Positions 44,855 through 55,803 of a stretch of 64,000 bases of DNA are shown here, piece after piece; the stretch's first letter is position 1; the number at the start of each line of letters is the position of its first letter. The translations under genes and the position numbers were made by a program. The notes below the pieces were generated by a model, which saw only the letters and a program-made list of their open reading frames with translations, ran no database searches and had not been told where the DNA came from. Source of the stretch: Paraconiothyrium sp. Pb-2020 (taxonomy: Eukaryota; Ascomycota; Dothideomycetes; Pleosporales; Didymosphaeriaceae); NCBI GenBank assembly GCA_022419385.1, contig JAJUBI010000007.1, positions 343,768 to 407,767 on the forward strand, given 5' to 3'.

Positions 44855-46619
44855 ATGGCAGACAGAGAAGAGAAGCGAAAGGAAGACACTGTAAATACTT
44901 CTGAGGAGATGGCACCCTCTGACGATCTGGATGAGCGGGAATTGGCCAGAGTGGGAAAGAAGAGTGTACTCAGGGTATACGTTTCCAATTCCATACCAAA
45001 GAAAAGTTCTGACACTCTTGCAGCGCAATTTCGCGTTCCTCAGCATCCTCGGCTTTTCTTGCTCGCTCATGATCACTTGGGAAGGGCTATGCTCGTATGT
45101 TGTCCATTCTATGTTCCACTCAGTATTGACAAATCTTGCAGCGTTTTCATCTTCGGGCTCAGGGACGGTGGACCGGCTGGCTTGCTGTACGGTTTTATCT
45201 TCTGCTGGATTGGCTATGCGACTGTAGTAGCGACAATGGGTGAGCTGGTATCGATGTGGCCGACAGCTGGCGGCCAGTACCATTGGACGCACAAGCTCGC
45301 ACCAGATGGCCTCAAAGATGTATTGAGCTATGTAACAGGATGGTCTGTAAGATACTTATTGGTATTGTGGTCTCCCTGCTAATAGCTCTGTAGGCAATCT
45401 GTTATTGCATGGCAAGCTCTGACGGCCTCGGCAGGCTATCTGACAGCAACCTCACTGCAAGGCCTGATTATTAACTCACAGTTCAGCTATACTCCCACCA
45501 GATGGCAAGGCACGCTATTAGTTTTTGCTGTCATCGCGTTCTGTTTTATCATTAACACTTGGCTCGCTACGCTGTTACCAAGGGCGGAACAGGCCATCCT
45601 GGTGCTGCATATCGTCCTTTTCTTCGTCGTTCTAATCGCTTTGACAGTCCTGGCGCCACAGAAAAGCTCGAATCACGACGTGTGGGCTCTTTTCGTAAAC
45701 GAAGGCGGCTACGAAAGCAAAGGTCTATCATTCTTCGTCGGATTGATCACTCCGGTATTTTCCTTCACCGGAGCCGATGGCGCGGTCCACATGTGCGAAG
45801 AGATAAAGCATGCATCGACTAATCTCCCAAACGCTTTACTAGGTCTGAGAAGCCTCCCTATCGCTTTCAAGTTATACACTAATATAACCAGGCTCCATCG
45901 CCATTAACGGCCTCACCGGCTTCGCAATGCTCATTGCTATACTATACTGCATAGGCGACATCGACGCCGCGCTCAACACACCTACCGGCTATCCCTTCAT
46001 CGAGATCCTGACCCAAGGCACGTCCTCAACTGCTGGCGGCACAGCACTATCCGCTCTCCTAGTCACCATGTTCTTGCTCTGTACCATGGGCACCGTAGCC
46101 TCTACCTCGCGCCAGCTCTGGGCCTTCGCTCGAGACAACGCAGTACCTAACGCTCGTGTCGTCAGCCACGTTCACCCAACGCTTAAGATCCCGCTTGTCA
46201 GCATCCTCATCACTTGCACTGTCGCCTGTCTCCTGTCCCTCATCAACATAGGCAGTGCAGCCGTGTTCAACGCCATCGTCTCGCTGAGCGTCGCGGGGTT
46301 CTTCGGCAGCTATCTCCTTCCATTCAGCCTGATGCTGTATACACGCCTGAAGCATCCGGAGAAGCTCGACTTCGGACCGTGGCGGTTGGGCAGGCTGGGT
46401 CCGTGGATCAACGGCGTGGCGATTGCGTGGAGCGCGTTGGTCATGTTCTTTAGCTTTTGGCCGTCGAGTGTGCCCGTCGATGGTGTGAGCATGAACTGGA
46501 GTTGTGTGCTGTGGTCTGCGGTTGTGATGTTTGCGGGGGTGTTTTGGGTGGTGCACGGGAGGAGGGTGTATAAAGGGCCGGTTGTTGAGACTGGGGTGAG
46601 AGGGACTGGAGAGGTGTGA
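44855..46619 (+). CDS. APC-family amino-acid/choline/GABA-type permease
   Basis: Predicted 522-aa plasma-membrane transporter. Five exons: 44855-44974, 45024-45094, 45142-45342, 45394-45842 and 45892-46619. The hydrophilic N-terminus (DDLDERELARVGKKSVLR) leads into TM1 (FAFLSILGFSCSLMITWEG). Family landmarks then follow: FIFGLRDGGPAGLLYGFIFC, ATMGELVSMWPTAGGQYHW, SFTGADGAVHMCEEIKHAS and STSRQLWAFARDNAVP. About 12 hydrophobic segments. Two donors are unusual (GTCTGT after exon 3, GTCTGA after exon 4), but only they keep VTGWQSVIAWQ and NALLGSIAINGL in frame. Related fungal proteins import choline, GABA or basic amino acids; which one cannot be told. A run of relics lies upstream. Confidence 0.9.
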
Positions 46620-47632
46620 TGGGTGGGCTGCTGTCGTGAGGCTTGATGCCGTGATTGCAGCCAACAGTTTTCCCGGTCGCTACCTTGCGGACCAGAGCTG
46701 CTTCTGGTTTGAAGAATGGGGTTTTCCATATTTATTGGTCGAAGTCACTTGATGACTAGGGTGTGCCAAAGTGGCGATTTGGGCCTACTGTTGGCTGCAA
46801 TCACGATATGTCGGTGAACGATTTTAAGTAGAGTCCCTGGTCTTGAGACTTGAATCACTGCTGGTGCTGTGGTAACGAAATACGTTATAATTTCTGAGGT
46901 TGCCATATGACCTTTGCGCTACTATACAGAGTTGTTGTGGGACTTAGTATCTACCACAGTAGTGACGCCGTTCCGCGGAGCCTCCTGCCGTACCAACAGT
47001 GTACTCTTCAACATCCGGTATAGCTAGTCCGTGCTTTCTGATATGTGTACGGGGTCTTCTAACTCACAGTCAGCCGTTTACTGGAGACATCAAGCCATAC
47101 TGTACTCACTCTGACCCTTATTGGTGACTATGCCGAGCAGTACGAAACATTCGTGTAGGAAAATAAGAGCAGCATCATACAAGTTGATCGCAACCGCCTA
47201 GCTTCAAACGTAGCTCCCAGGGTGGTTCCTTGCGATGAAAGGTGTTCGAAGTCCTAGAGGCAGCATTAACTTTGTGCTTTGTCAATATGGTTTCTTCAGC
47301 GTACAGTGCACAAAGAAATGACAGCAAAGAGACTGATTTTGCCACCACACGTGGGAGTTATTTCACTTAACCGAATGAGGAACCACGCCCCTCATGTGAA
47401 ATTCAGTGGGCGCTAACACTTCTGGTCAAATTATACAGACTGACGTTGAATTTTCGTGAAATGTGAAATGTGTAGCGCAAGGAGCTAGGCGGTGACTGCC
47501 TCTTTAGCACTCACATATAAAAACCCCCCTCACCCCGATCCTTCCAGCTCCCACTCAACGTACCACCAACGCGGACCATTCAGAGCCACCGAGTCCGTGG
47601 AAACTCAACGATATACTCACTCGTACAATCTA
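46620..47632. other. Intergenic region
   Basis: About 1 kb with no supported gene. The left part has antisense frames to the permease end. The right end contains a TATA box for the next gene. Confidence 0.45.
47516..47523 (+). promoter_or_regulatory. TATA box
   Basis: TATAAAAA lies 110 nt before the chosen ATG at 47633 and about 30 nt before a plausible transcription start. This argues against an upstream GTG start at 47492. Confidence 0.5.
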
Positions 47633-48865
47633 ATGGGGGATAATTACACATCCACGGCAATGCCTGCGGGCGAGGGGTCTCTACACCACAGCTATCCGTC
47701 CATTGGCGCGGACGTTCAAGACCAAACTTCTTCCCTCAACGACGGCTATGGTCTTGGGGACGAAGGTGACGCTCATACGTTCATGGACGCGTATCACGAT
47801 GCTTTCAAGAGCGAAGACTTCCATAGTGTTGAAGACGGCAGCAATATACAGTGGGGGGACGATGCCGACAATCTCTCAAATACAGACAACGATGCTTTGC
47901 CGGAGCAATTTGGTCACACCTCGCTCGAAGATGACCACGACGTACAGATGAAGGACCCTAGTGGCGAGTCTATGAGCACCGACGAGGTCAAACAGACGGA
48001 CCCTGAGAGCGGTCTAGTCCAATCATGCCCCTTCCGATTCCTCGATCTCTCAGGAGAGCTACGTAACCGCGTCTACGAATTCTGTGCCGCAGATGATTAC
48101 GGCAAGCCTGGACACACCTACCACTTCAATTTGCTAGACAAACCATTTCCACACGTGGAGCGCCGAATTCTTCAACTCCACATCGTCAAATCACTCTTCA
48201 TGTCGCTGACACACGTCAACAAGCAGATCCGGAACGAATTTCTACCAATTTTCCAGAATTTGATGGTATCTCGCCCTCCAAACGAATCTCAAGATCTGAT
48301 CCAGGCAGTTCCAGCGACCTCGCCATCTTGCGGCAGCGGTAGCCGCAGCAGTAGGTTCAGTCATCTCATCGTGTACCTGCGCTTGTACGGCTTCGAAGTC
48401 TACCGTAAAACTTTCGCCTTGTCACCGCAGACACCTCCCCAGCACAGCCTCATCGTTCTTGACTTGGAATACGGAGAAATAGGGCATTTGATCGACGCCC
48501 ACGAACTACTGAGTCTCTGCGATAAGCACCCCGGGCTGATCATGGCCTCCACGGGACATTCCCCCACACTCCGCGTCTACTTCAAGTTCCCTTTTCATGG
48601 GACTTATTACACTATCACGGCCGGCGAAACTTCGACGATCTTCAACAACATGTTCCGACAGTCAAGTGTCATCCTGAAGAACAAGACTCTTATGAATGGC
48701 CTTAAGTCGATTTCTTTCCAGGGGTGGAGGCATGGCATGGGGCTCTGGATCGAATATATTAACGTCCCGAACGACCTTGCTATTATCGTGGAGAAGTGTA
48801 GGCTCTGGTGGAAGGTGCTCGTGGGGCCGGAGATCCCATGTGTCGGACTGCCCGAGCTTGAGTAA
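47633..48865 (+). CDS. Uncharacterised protein with F-box-like segment
   Basis: Intronless, predicted 410 aa. The first ATG after the TATA box is used (MGDNYTSTAMPAGEG). Residues 1-130 are acidic and disordered. From about residue 135 the pattern FRFLDLSGELRNRVYEFCA appears, the LPxELRNxIYE signature found at the start of very many uncharacterised fungal proteins and related to the F-box helix. A basic/hydrophobic region follows (SLTHVNKQIRNEFLPIF), then a mixed alpha/beta C-terminal half. If it works as an F-box it would recruit a target to an SCF ubiquitin ligase. The weak match leaves that open. Confidence 0.7.
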   Translation: MGDNYTSTAMPAGEGSLHHSYPSIGADVQDQTSSLNDGYGLGDEGDAHTFMDAYHDAFKSEDFHSVEDGSNIQWGDDADNLSNTDNDALPEQFGHTSLEDDHDVQMKDPSGESMSTDEVKQTDPESGLVQSCPFRFLDLSGELRNRVYEFCAADDYGKPGHTYHFNLLDKPFPHVERRILQLHIVKSLFMSLTHVNKQIRNEFLPIFQNLMVSRPPNESQDLIQAVPATSPSCGSGSRSSRFSHLIVYLRLYGFEVYRKTFALSPQTPPQHSLIVLDLEYGEIGHLIDAHELLSLCDKHPGLIMASTGHSPTLRVYFKFPFHGTYYTITAGETSTIFNNMFRQSSVILKNKTLMNGLKSISFQGWRHGMGLWIEYINVPNDLAIIVEKCRLWWKVLVGPEIPCVGLPELE

Positions 48866-49632
48866 TCCTTCGGCGGCAATGGTCAGGTTTGAAGGGGAGT
48901 TTCTGCACTTCTGTAATGCCACACCCGTTGACAGAAAGCATCATGTACGGTTAGGCGGTAGCGCGAGAGGGAGATGGATGATTGACGAGGCTGCAGCATC
49001 ACATCAGTCTCTTGAACAACCTGGGCAATGAGGATGCCGAGGCAGGTCTACTTGCTGTTACCCACAGAGCATCTGGCACAAATGTTTAAGCCTTACTAGC
49101 AGCGGGGACAAGGTAGTATAGATAACGCTGGCTTTGCTGTTACTCTGCAGCGTCATGCTAAGAGTACGGGACACAAAGCTCTTTCAGAAAATGCATTCCT
49201 TACAAGACCCGCTTGTCTGATGTCCTACTGTGCATGAAACTGCATTAATTAAGGAGACCGTGGTAAAACGAAACGTTGACACGGTTCACGTGAACAACGT
49301 CGCGCTTTGAAGCTTTTCCACCAGTTTTGCACGAACAATACTATGCTGGTTTCTTGGAAAATCCCATTGCACGATTGAAAATGGGAATACTCACATTATT
49401 CGGCACGCCAAAATGTCAACTGCGTTGATAGTCGGAAGGAGTTGCGGGCGAAACGCGAAGGAGAAACCTCAAGCTTGGTCGACGCTACCACTAGTTTCGG
49501 CGACCATCTCGGCGACCACTTTCGGGGACCATTCTCAGCAATCACCTTTAAGTGTGGCGACAACGCTTGGCATCCTTGACTTCCTCTCCGACGATGTGGT
49601 CCTGCAACGTGTGACATCCTTTACTCACCCCA
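48866..49632. other. Intergenic region upstream of the zinc-cluster factor
   Basis: No supported gene; the right half must hold the promoter of the regulator. Short frames only. Confidence 0.5.
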
Positions 49633-51336
49633 ATGTCAGCACGAGGTGGAGACAGCCCGAGCTCCATTGCTTGCCTGCCATGCCGAACAAAGCATCTCAA
49701 ATGTGATGCTCAAGTGCCCATATGTGGACGATGCTTAAGAACAGCCACGCATTGCACATTTGTCAGGTCTCGGAGAGGCTACCAAGGGCGCAAGAGAAAG
49801 AAGATACCGGCAGAACCTTCGTACGAGCTCCCGCAGCTTGTGGACATCATAGATGTTGTTCCTAGAACATTGGACCTCAACACCATAGACATCCCGACCG
49901 GCTTCACGGTGTCAGAGGATCAGCAAACCCGGACCGAGGAAACTTTATCAAATCCTCCCGTACAGCCACTCGCATTTAAGTATGAGCGGCTCATCGAGAT
50001 CTACTACCGCGATATTCACCCAGCACACCCGTTCGTGCTACCACGGAGAATGTACCTGGAAGACCGGAATGTGTTGCCTGTGTATCTGAAGACCGCCATG
50101 GCTTTCATGGCTAGTCATCTATCACCCGGAAGCTACGAGGGCCTGTGCGAAGAAGCAACAGATTCTGTGTTCAGTTCAGATGCACCCGACAATATTTTCA
50201 AGATTCAGGCTTTGATACTGCTTACTTTAGCCTTTTTTGCCCGCTTTGAGCGTGACCGTGGTAACAAAGCGCTGACCGAAGCCTGCACGCTGGCGTCCCG
50301 TCTTGGTCTCGACACCAATGCCTCCGGCGAGGGCCAAAGTGCCATCTACCAAGAAAGCTGGCGGAGGACCTACTGGGAGCTGTACACAATCACCGGGCTA
50401 CTTTCCCTTATCACTGGCAAGGATGTTCGGATAAAATGTCTCGAGGGTATGTTACTTCCAGGACATTGTCGTGAATACGACGAATGTCACGTTTCCGAGC
50501 GCAGAGACTTGCGCACGATGGGTTTCCGCATGTCACTAGAGGACGGCTTCAAGTGGTCTTCCTTCGCCTACAAAGTCGAAGCTACGCGCATATTGAACAG
50601 AGTCCTTGAAAGGGGAGAGCCAGACGAAACATTGTCAGACGCACAGATACAAGCACTCAGCGCTCTTATCACAGGCTTTCTATTCTCCCTGCCCGAAGAC
50701 AAACGGACGCCCATAACCGACAATGGTGGTCTCGACGAGGTCATGTCATGTGCTTTGATGATCATAAACCTAGCAAGCATATGTCTGCATTTTCCGAGGT
50801 CCAGTCTGGCACGCGGAGCCAGATTCAAGACCGTATGTGGCAATGACAACCGTGTCAGCATAGAATCGCCGGACGAACGCTTCCACCGAGCTACAGCCAT
50901 CCGTTACGCTAACGGGTTATCCAAGCTTATATCCTCGCGGCACTCGTTAACGACTCTGACTCCCTGTTTCTCATGTGCCATAGCTTTTGCCGCGGCCGTA
51001 CATCTCGCTGCAACGTTACACCACGGCAGCTCAGAAGCCCAGCATAAGGAACATGTTCAACTCGAGCTCAGCGCGTTGACTGTAATCAGCAGACTCTGGC
51101 CCATTGGAGGCGTAGTGAAAAGCCAGATCGCACAATACTCCCGAGAGCTGTTGGCCTATCGTCCTCCGCAAGACTTGCAATCATACACTTCAGCCCAGGC
51201 TTCCACCGTTGCGCCGAATGTCCCGAACGAACCTTGGCTCGACGAGCTCACGAGCCAGTATATGGATATGCCATCCACAACTGATCTGTTCAACTTCATG
51301 GGGCCGTCTCTCGACTCGTTTAATTTTCTAATGTAA
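49633..51336 (+). CDS. Zn(II)2Cys6 transcription factor with fungal-specific regulatory domain
   Basis: Intronless, predicted 567-aa nuclear DNA-binding regulator. The zinc cluster sits at residues 14-41 with six cysteines in the order CxxC..C..CxxC..C (ACLPCRTKHLKCD, then ICGRCLRTATHCTF). A basic linker follows (RSRRGYQGRKRKK). The middle region (YERLIEIYYRDIHPAHPFVL through ESWRRTYWELYTITGLLSL) is the fungal_trans domain found in most members, and the C-terminus is a probable activation segment. It probably binds CGG-type half-sites. The next gene on the same strand is a sulfur transporter 600 bp away, but nothing in the sequence proves regulation of it. Confidence 0.93.
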   Translation: MSARGGDSPSSIACLPCRTKHLKCDAQVPICGRCLRTATHCTFVRSRRGYQGRKRKKIPAEPSYELPQLVDIIDVVPRTLDLNTIDIPTGFTVSEDQQTRTEETLSNPPVQPLAFKYERLIEIYYRDIHPAHPFVLPRRMYLEDRNVLPVYLKTAMAFMASHLSPGSYEGLCEEATDSVFSSDAPDNIFKIQALILLTLAFFARFERDRGNKALTEACTLASRLGLDTNASGEGQSAIYQESWRRTYWELYTITGLLSLITGKDVRIKCLEGMLLPGHCREYDECHVSERRDLRTMGFRMSLEDGFKWSSFAYKVEATRILNRVLERGEPDETLSDAQIQALSALITGFLFSLPEDKRTPITDNGGLDEVMSCALMIINLASICLHFPRSSLARGARFKTVCGNDNRVSIESPDERFHRATAIRYANGLSKLISSRHSLTTLTPCFSCAIAFAAAVHLAATLHHGSSEAQHKEHVQLELSALTVISRLWPIGGVVKSQIAQYSRELLAYRPPQDLQSYTSAQASTVAPNVPNEPWLDELTSQYMDMPSTTDLFNFMGPSLDSFNFLM

Positions 51337-51944
51337 TTCGACTATCAATGACTTTTCGTTGATCCCGACGGATGGCGGCGAACAACGTATCACAAGGATT
51401 CGCCGTTCATCGATACTAGACCACGTGTTTCCGCTCGAGGCACACCTCATGCTCGTAGATGATCGTAGGCTCCTTCGACGATGTCAAAGGGGAGGCTTGA
51501 ACATCCGTGACAGATCCTTCACAATGATGGTACAGTCAATCGAGTCCATAAGATTGGACAACGGACAAGTTGAAACGTCTAGTCCTCGCATTCGATGGGG
51601 TAGAACTGCAGAAACGTGTGGTATTCATGTACTGATGGATTCATGTCCGTCATTCCCTCCTGAATCATACGCGCAAGAAAAACATACAAGCCGACGTGTA
51701 GTGTGATGGAAAAGTGGGTCTGGGGTACTTCGCCGTCTGCACGCCGACCCTTCGCCCTTCCCCGAGCCTCAGTCGCCGTCCTTTGCACCGTCTCCACCAA
51801 AAGCAGCACCGAATCCGCAGTCGGCGACCTCGTTTTCACCTCATGAAACCGTAGCTAAAACCATTCCATGCTCCGACCCATTCAGCCATCCCATCCTTCC
51901 ACCTTGCCTTCGATCATCTCCCTCCCTTTCCAGTTTCCAACATT
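51337..51944. other. Intergenic region between zinc-cluster gene and transporter
   Basis: 608 bp with no supported gene. Palindromic CGG-type sites were not found by eye. Pyrimidine-rich just before the transporter ATG. Confidence 0.45.
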
Positions 51945-53002
51945 ATGGTAGTCATGTTGTCAGACATCGCACGCTCGGGCGTTTCAGGCCTCGCTTTCGG
52001 CGCGGCTCTATCCCTCTCCCGCGTCTGGCTCCCATCCGTCATAATCGACCAAATGCGCTTGAAAGACTTCCACATGCTCGAGGTCTTCCTAACCGCCAGT
52101 GCGAGTAGTGCGTAAGGCCGCCCGGAACCCTTCATAACCTCACACAACTGCTGAGCTAAACCTCCTATTCCAGTCTAATCATGCTCACGCTCGAACGACT
52201 CGGCATCGCGAAACGGAGTGTGCGGTCGAACGCAAGCTTGAACTGGTTCTCTGCCTACGATGGGAATGTTATCGGCGGCGCGATGGTGGGCATGGGCATG
52301 AGTTTGACCGGGGCGTGTCCTGGGACTGTTCTTGTGCAGCTGGTGAACCGTGTGCCTTCGAGTGGTGCGACGGCGCTGGGGGCTGTCGTGGGAGGCGTGC
52401 TGTACGCTGGCTTTGGGAGGTTTTTGAGGGGGGGAGACTCGGGCTCGAGGCAGCATACTATCGCTGAGAGGTTCGACATCAAGCCGATGACTACTTTTCT
52501 CGCCTTCGAGGCGGTGCTACTTGCGGCGATTGCAGTGTCTACTGTGGCGCTGCCGGGCAGGTCGTTGGCGATGATATCTCCGGTCGCGGGAGGCCTGGTG
52601 ATTGGCGCCGCGCAGATGCTCTCCATCCTTCTGACGTCCAAGCCGGTGGGAGTTTCAACAGCATACGAACAAGTAGGTCGATACTTTTGTCGAGCGTTCA
52701 GAATTCGGGATAGGTTCGATTCGGCGGACTCTCCCATGTCGGTTGTATTTGGCGTCGGCGTGCTCGCCGGCAGTTTCGCGTTCTCGAGCCAGTCGGCGCA
52801 GCCACCTCGGATGGACCTATACCATATTCCGATCAGCCAGGCAGTCATCGGAGGTTGTATCATGACGTTGGGTGCGAGGGTCGCGGGGGGCTGTACGTCA
52901 GGACATGGACTTAGTGGACTGGCATCGCTGTCGTTTTCGAGTTTCGTTACTGTTGCTGCTATGTTTGCTACGGCAATTGGGGTTGCTACTTTAAGAGGCT
53001 AA
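51945..53002 (+). CDS. YeeE/YedE-family sulfur (thiosulfate-type) transporter
   Basis: Predicted 331-aa membrane protein from exons 51945-52111 and 52174-53002 (donor GTAAGG, branch GCTAAAC). Start ATG MVVMLSDIARSG. The family (Sulf_transp) is best known from bacteria, where TsuA imports thiosulfate through a pathway lined with conserved cysteines. Here the two internal-repeat signatures are clear: GMSLTGACPGTVLVQL in the first half and GARVAGGCTSGHGLSGLASL in the second, each with the key Cys. About nine hydrophobic segments. Located in the plasma membrane or an organelle membrane. Fungal members are thought to come from bacteria by transfer, but this copy has a spliceosomal intron and local base composition. 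It ends 310 bp from the convergent F-box gene. Confidence 0.9.
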
Positions 53003-53311
53003 TACGTCTTCTAGCTACTTATCATGAGTCTAGTCATCGGTCACTGTAGTGCCAAAGTAGAATGGTCAATAGAGGCTAGACTGCCAAAATGGATGGTACG
53101 TTGTGCGTTGACTTGAGCACGCACAAGAAATGAGCGTAATACAACGTTGGCTTTACAGAATTACAGGCCTCTATTTCTCTCTCACGATTCAGATGCCTGC
53201 ATTCCCCTTAGATCAAACCCATTCTCTCTCAGATAGTACCAGCTTCTCATACTAATTACGCCAATGGGTGGTCCTATATTTAATCCTTTGCGTCAGCAAA
53301 GCCCTCAACAT
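53003..53311. other. Convergent intergenic spacer
   Basis: 309 bp; holds two 3' ends. If the F-box gene uses a final intron (donor GTACGT at about 53354, acceptor near 53278), its 3' end reaches into this spacer. Confidence 0.45.
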
Positions 53312-55002
53312 TCACACCAAACACACAAACACTACTTTGACAGTACGTACCCAGGGTATGCCTCGTCCACTCCATGGTGCAGGCGGCGGCAGCTTTAGCC
53401 GATCCTCTAGCATCGATCCAAGCTTTTGGACAGGCGTCAAACCCTCCGTCAAACTCCATGAGCCTTTCAGCGTCGGGGCCAGAATCTCGAATTCCACGTC
53501 GGTAAGGTTCGGAAAACTTTCTAGCAACCGCAAAGCAAGGCCCATTTCCTCGCTTCCATCGAGAGTTTTCTTATTCGCGACCTTCAAGCGCTGAAGAGAT
53601 TGCTTCTGGGCTTCGAACAGGAATAGATACTCACGACAATCCCAAGTGCAAAAAGCTAGCTCTTTTAGGGCGGTGATGGAATCCAAGAAGCGTTTTATAA
53701 CATGACGGCTTCCCCACATCCATGATGGATCGTTGCTCGTGGGAAGCCACTTTCCAAAGCGGAGATATTCAAGTTGCGGTACACGCCCCGTGAGCATGTT
53801 GAGCAGGTGCTGTGGCGCGGATTCCGTAACGTCAAGGCGCAAGAGGTGACTCCAATCCATGCAGCGCATCCACATGTCGCAGTGACTTTTAGGGAGGTAA
53901 TACTCGTCTTCTGGAAGCTTCAAACTCTCAAGAGGGGGAAAATGGTCGCCGTCTTGCCAGTCGAAATTCTGCGGGCCGCGGGTGACTCGGGTCCAGTTGA
54001 GCAGGGCGCTGCCGCCGTTTTGGGAGGCTTCCTGCAGAAGGAAGTTGCGCGGCCCGTCGAAGGCTAGGGATAGTCGCTTGACACTATTCCCTCGTGTGAG
54101 GCACTCTTTCAGGATGCCGTATTCGCTATAGGTATCTTGAGGGCTGTGGGGTGGGTCTCTGTGAACGTAGATATCCAACGAATAGATTTGAGGCGAGGCG
54201 AATAGCGTTCGGTCTATAGGCATGAACCGGTTCCCTCCGTCCTCTGGAAAGATAATGTTGATCTTTGCAGATGGTGACGTTTGCTTTAATGCTCGGAGGG
54301 CGTTGCGGGGAAAGGGAAGATGCGAACGCCATGTGAGTGAGCGCAGGTTGGCCAAATTCCTCAGTGCGCGCTCAAGAAGTGGCGATGTGTATCCTTCGTC
54401 GTGCATCACGATAGCTGAAAGGTCGTTCTCTGACGTTATGCCTTCTGGGTCACGCACAAGCCGCTGGATATGGCCGAGTGTTTTAGGCGCCAGCCCAGGC
54501 GGAACCTCCTCTGTACCTTTTCTGTCTTGCACACGCAAGATTCTCTGCAGTATATTGAGCCAAGTCGAATATGGCACCGACGTCCCATCTTCCGCGTCAT
54601 ATCGTAAAGCTTCAGTTAGAAAGTACCCACCCTCGTCAGCGAACGGACCGAGTTGCACCTCGCGAACATAGTCCGCGAGTGCATCATACCGATCCTGGAG
54701 CCGACCAAGAAGCGCCCGTGACAAGTGCATCGATCCCTCAGTGTCATCGCGGAGGGTGATGCTCCGCAACAATATCCTTTCCGACTCGCGTTGGCATACT
54801 CTCGAGGTCAGACGGAGCGCTGAGAGAGAATCCTTTGCGGGGCTATCCTCGTACACCTGCGCTTTGGGTGAGTTGAATCAGGTCAGCGGTATTTGCCTAG
54901 GTACTATCTTACCAGTTCGAAAATTGTACGGACGAGGATTAGGGGTAGCTCTAGCAGACCGCGCGAGACATGCGCCACTGATTTGCCGCTCGATGGAGAC
55001 AT
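53312..55002 (-). CDS. F-box/leucine-rich-type protein
   Basis: Predicted 544 aa from exons 55002-54913 and 54856-53312. The start ATG (MSPSSGKSV) and the first intron (donor GTAAGA, branch CTGACCTG) were chosen because together they rebuild an F-box-like helix pair: LLELPLILVRTIFELVYEDS followed by SLSALRLTSRVCQRESERIL. The remainder has irregular leucine-rich segments (LERALRNLANLRSLTWRSHL, LEYLRFGKWLP, LLESFPNLTDVEFE). Such proteins usually present substrates to SCF ubiquitin ligases. A GTACGT just before the end could be a last donor leading to a different short C-terminus (DHPLA). Substrate unknown. Confidence 0.75.
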
Positions 55003-55803
55003 ACCAAATTTCAGCTTGTTGTATTGTGTGTGTTGTATGTTATGATGCTAGCATCGGCTGGTGTGGGCCTATATGCCGATTTGACGGGAGGCAGGAGCGT
55101 GTGGCGCAGCTCATGCATTCCTTGCCTCGCAAGCCTCAGCACTCGCATTGTACTGCCTAATCGTATACATCGCAGGGCAGTCCAAAATATTGTCCAGGCT
55201 GAATGTAGCACGTAATTCTAGGCAGCACCCGTTGGGAGCTATCACTGTCCTTTGCGAAAAGGATGCACCACTCCCAATGGTGCTAGAACAGCTTCTAGGG
55301 TGAGTATACATAATCTCTTAACTGGTTGGTAAGCTGTATAGCGCCAAGGTAACCCTCTTAGTAACTTCCACGCTAGATTCGTATCAACCTAAGAGTCTAA
55401 TTAATCGAATCTTCAAGAGATCGTATGTGTCCCCCTAAACGCTGTTCAACCACCATGGAGGTGGCTCCAGCTCCGTAGCAACGTCGCAAACACTACGGCC
55501 CATCACCAACTCAACCCTCCACAGCGTCCACCGAAAAACTCGGAATTCTTACATTGTCTCCTATCCCATCATATATCTCTACAAGAAAAGGGCCCAAATA
55601 AAGAGTTAAGGTCAGCCCAACGCTAAATCGTAACAAAATCCCCTTGTATCAAACGGCCTCTACGCGCCACACAGCTCGAAAACCCCCTCGTCCTCTCGAA
55701 AAGCCTCAACCTCCGATGCACCACCCACTCATCCATCTCCCTACCTTTATTAAAAAATAGATCTCCCGTGTGAGCGCCGCGAAACGGCACGGATAGACGC
55801 AGC
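55003..55803. other. Intergenic region
   Basis: 800 bp with only short frames. It contains the promoter of the F-box gene on its left and the 3' end of the kinase gene on its right. No RNA gene seen. Confidence 0.45.
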
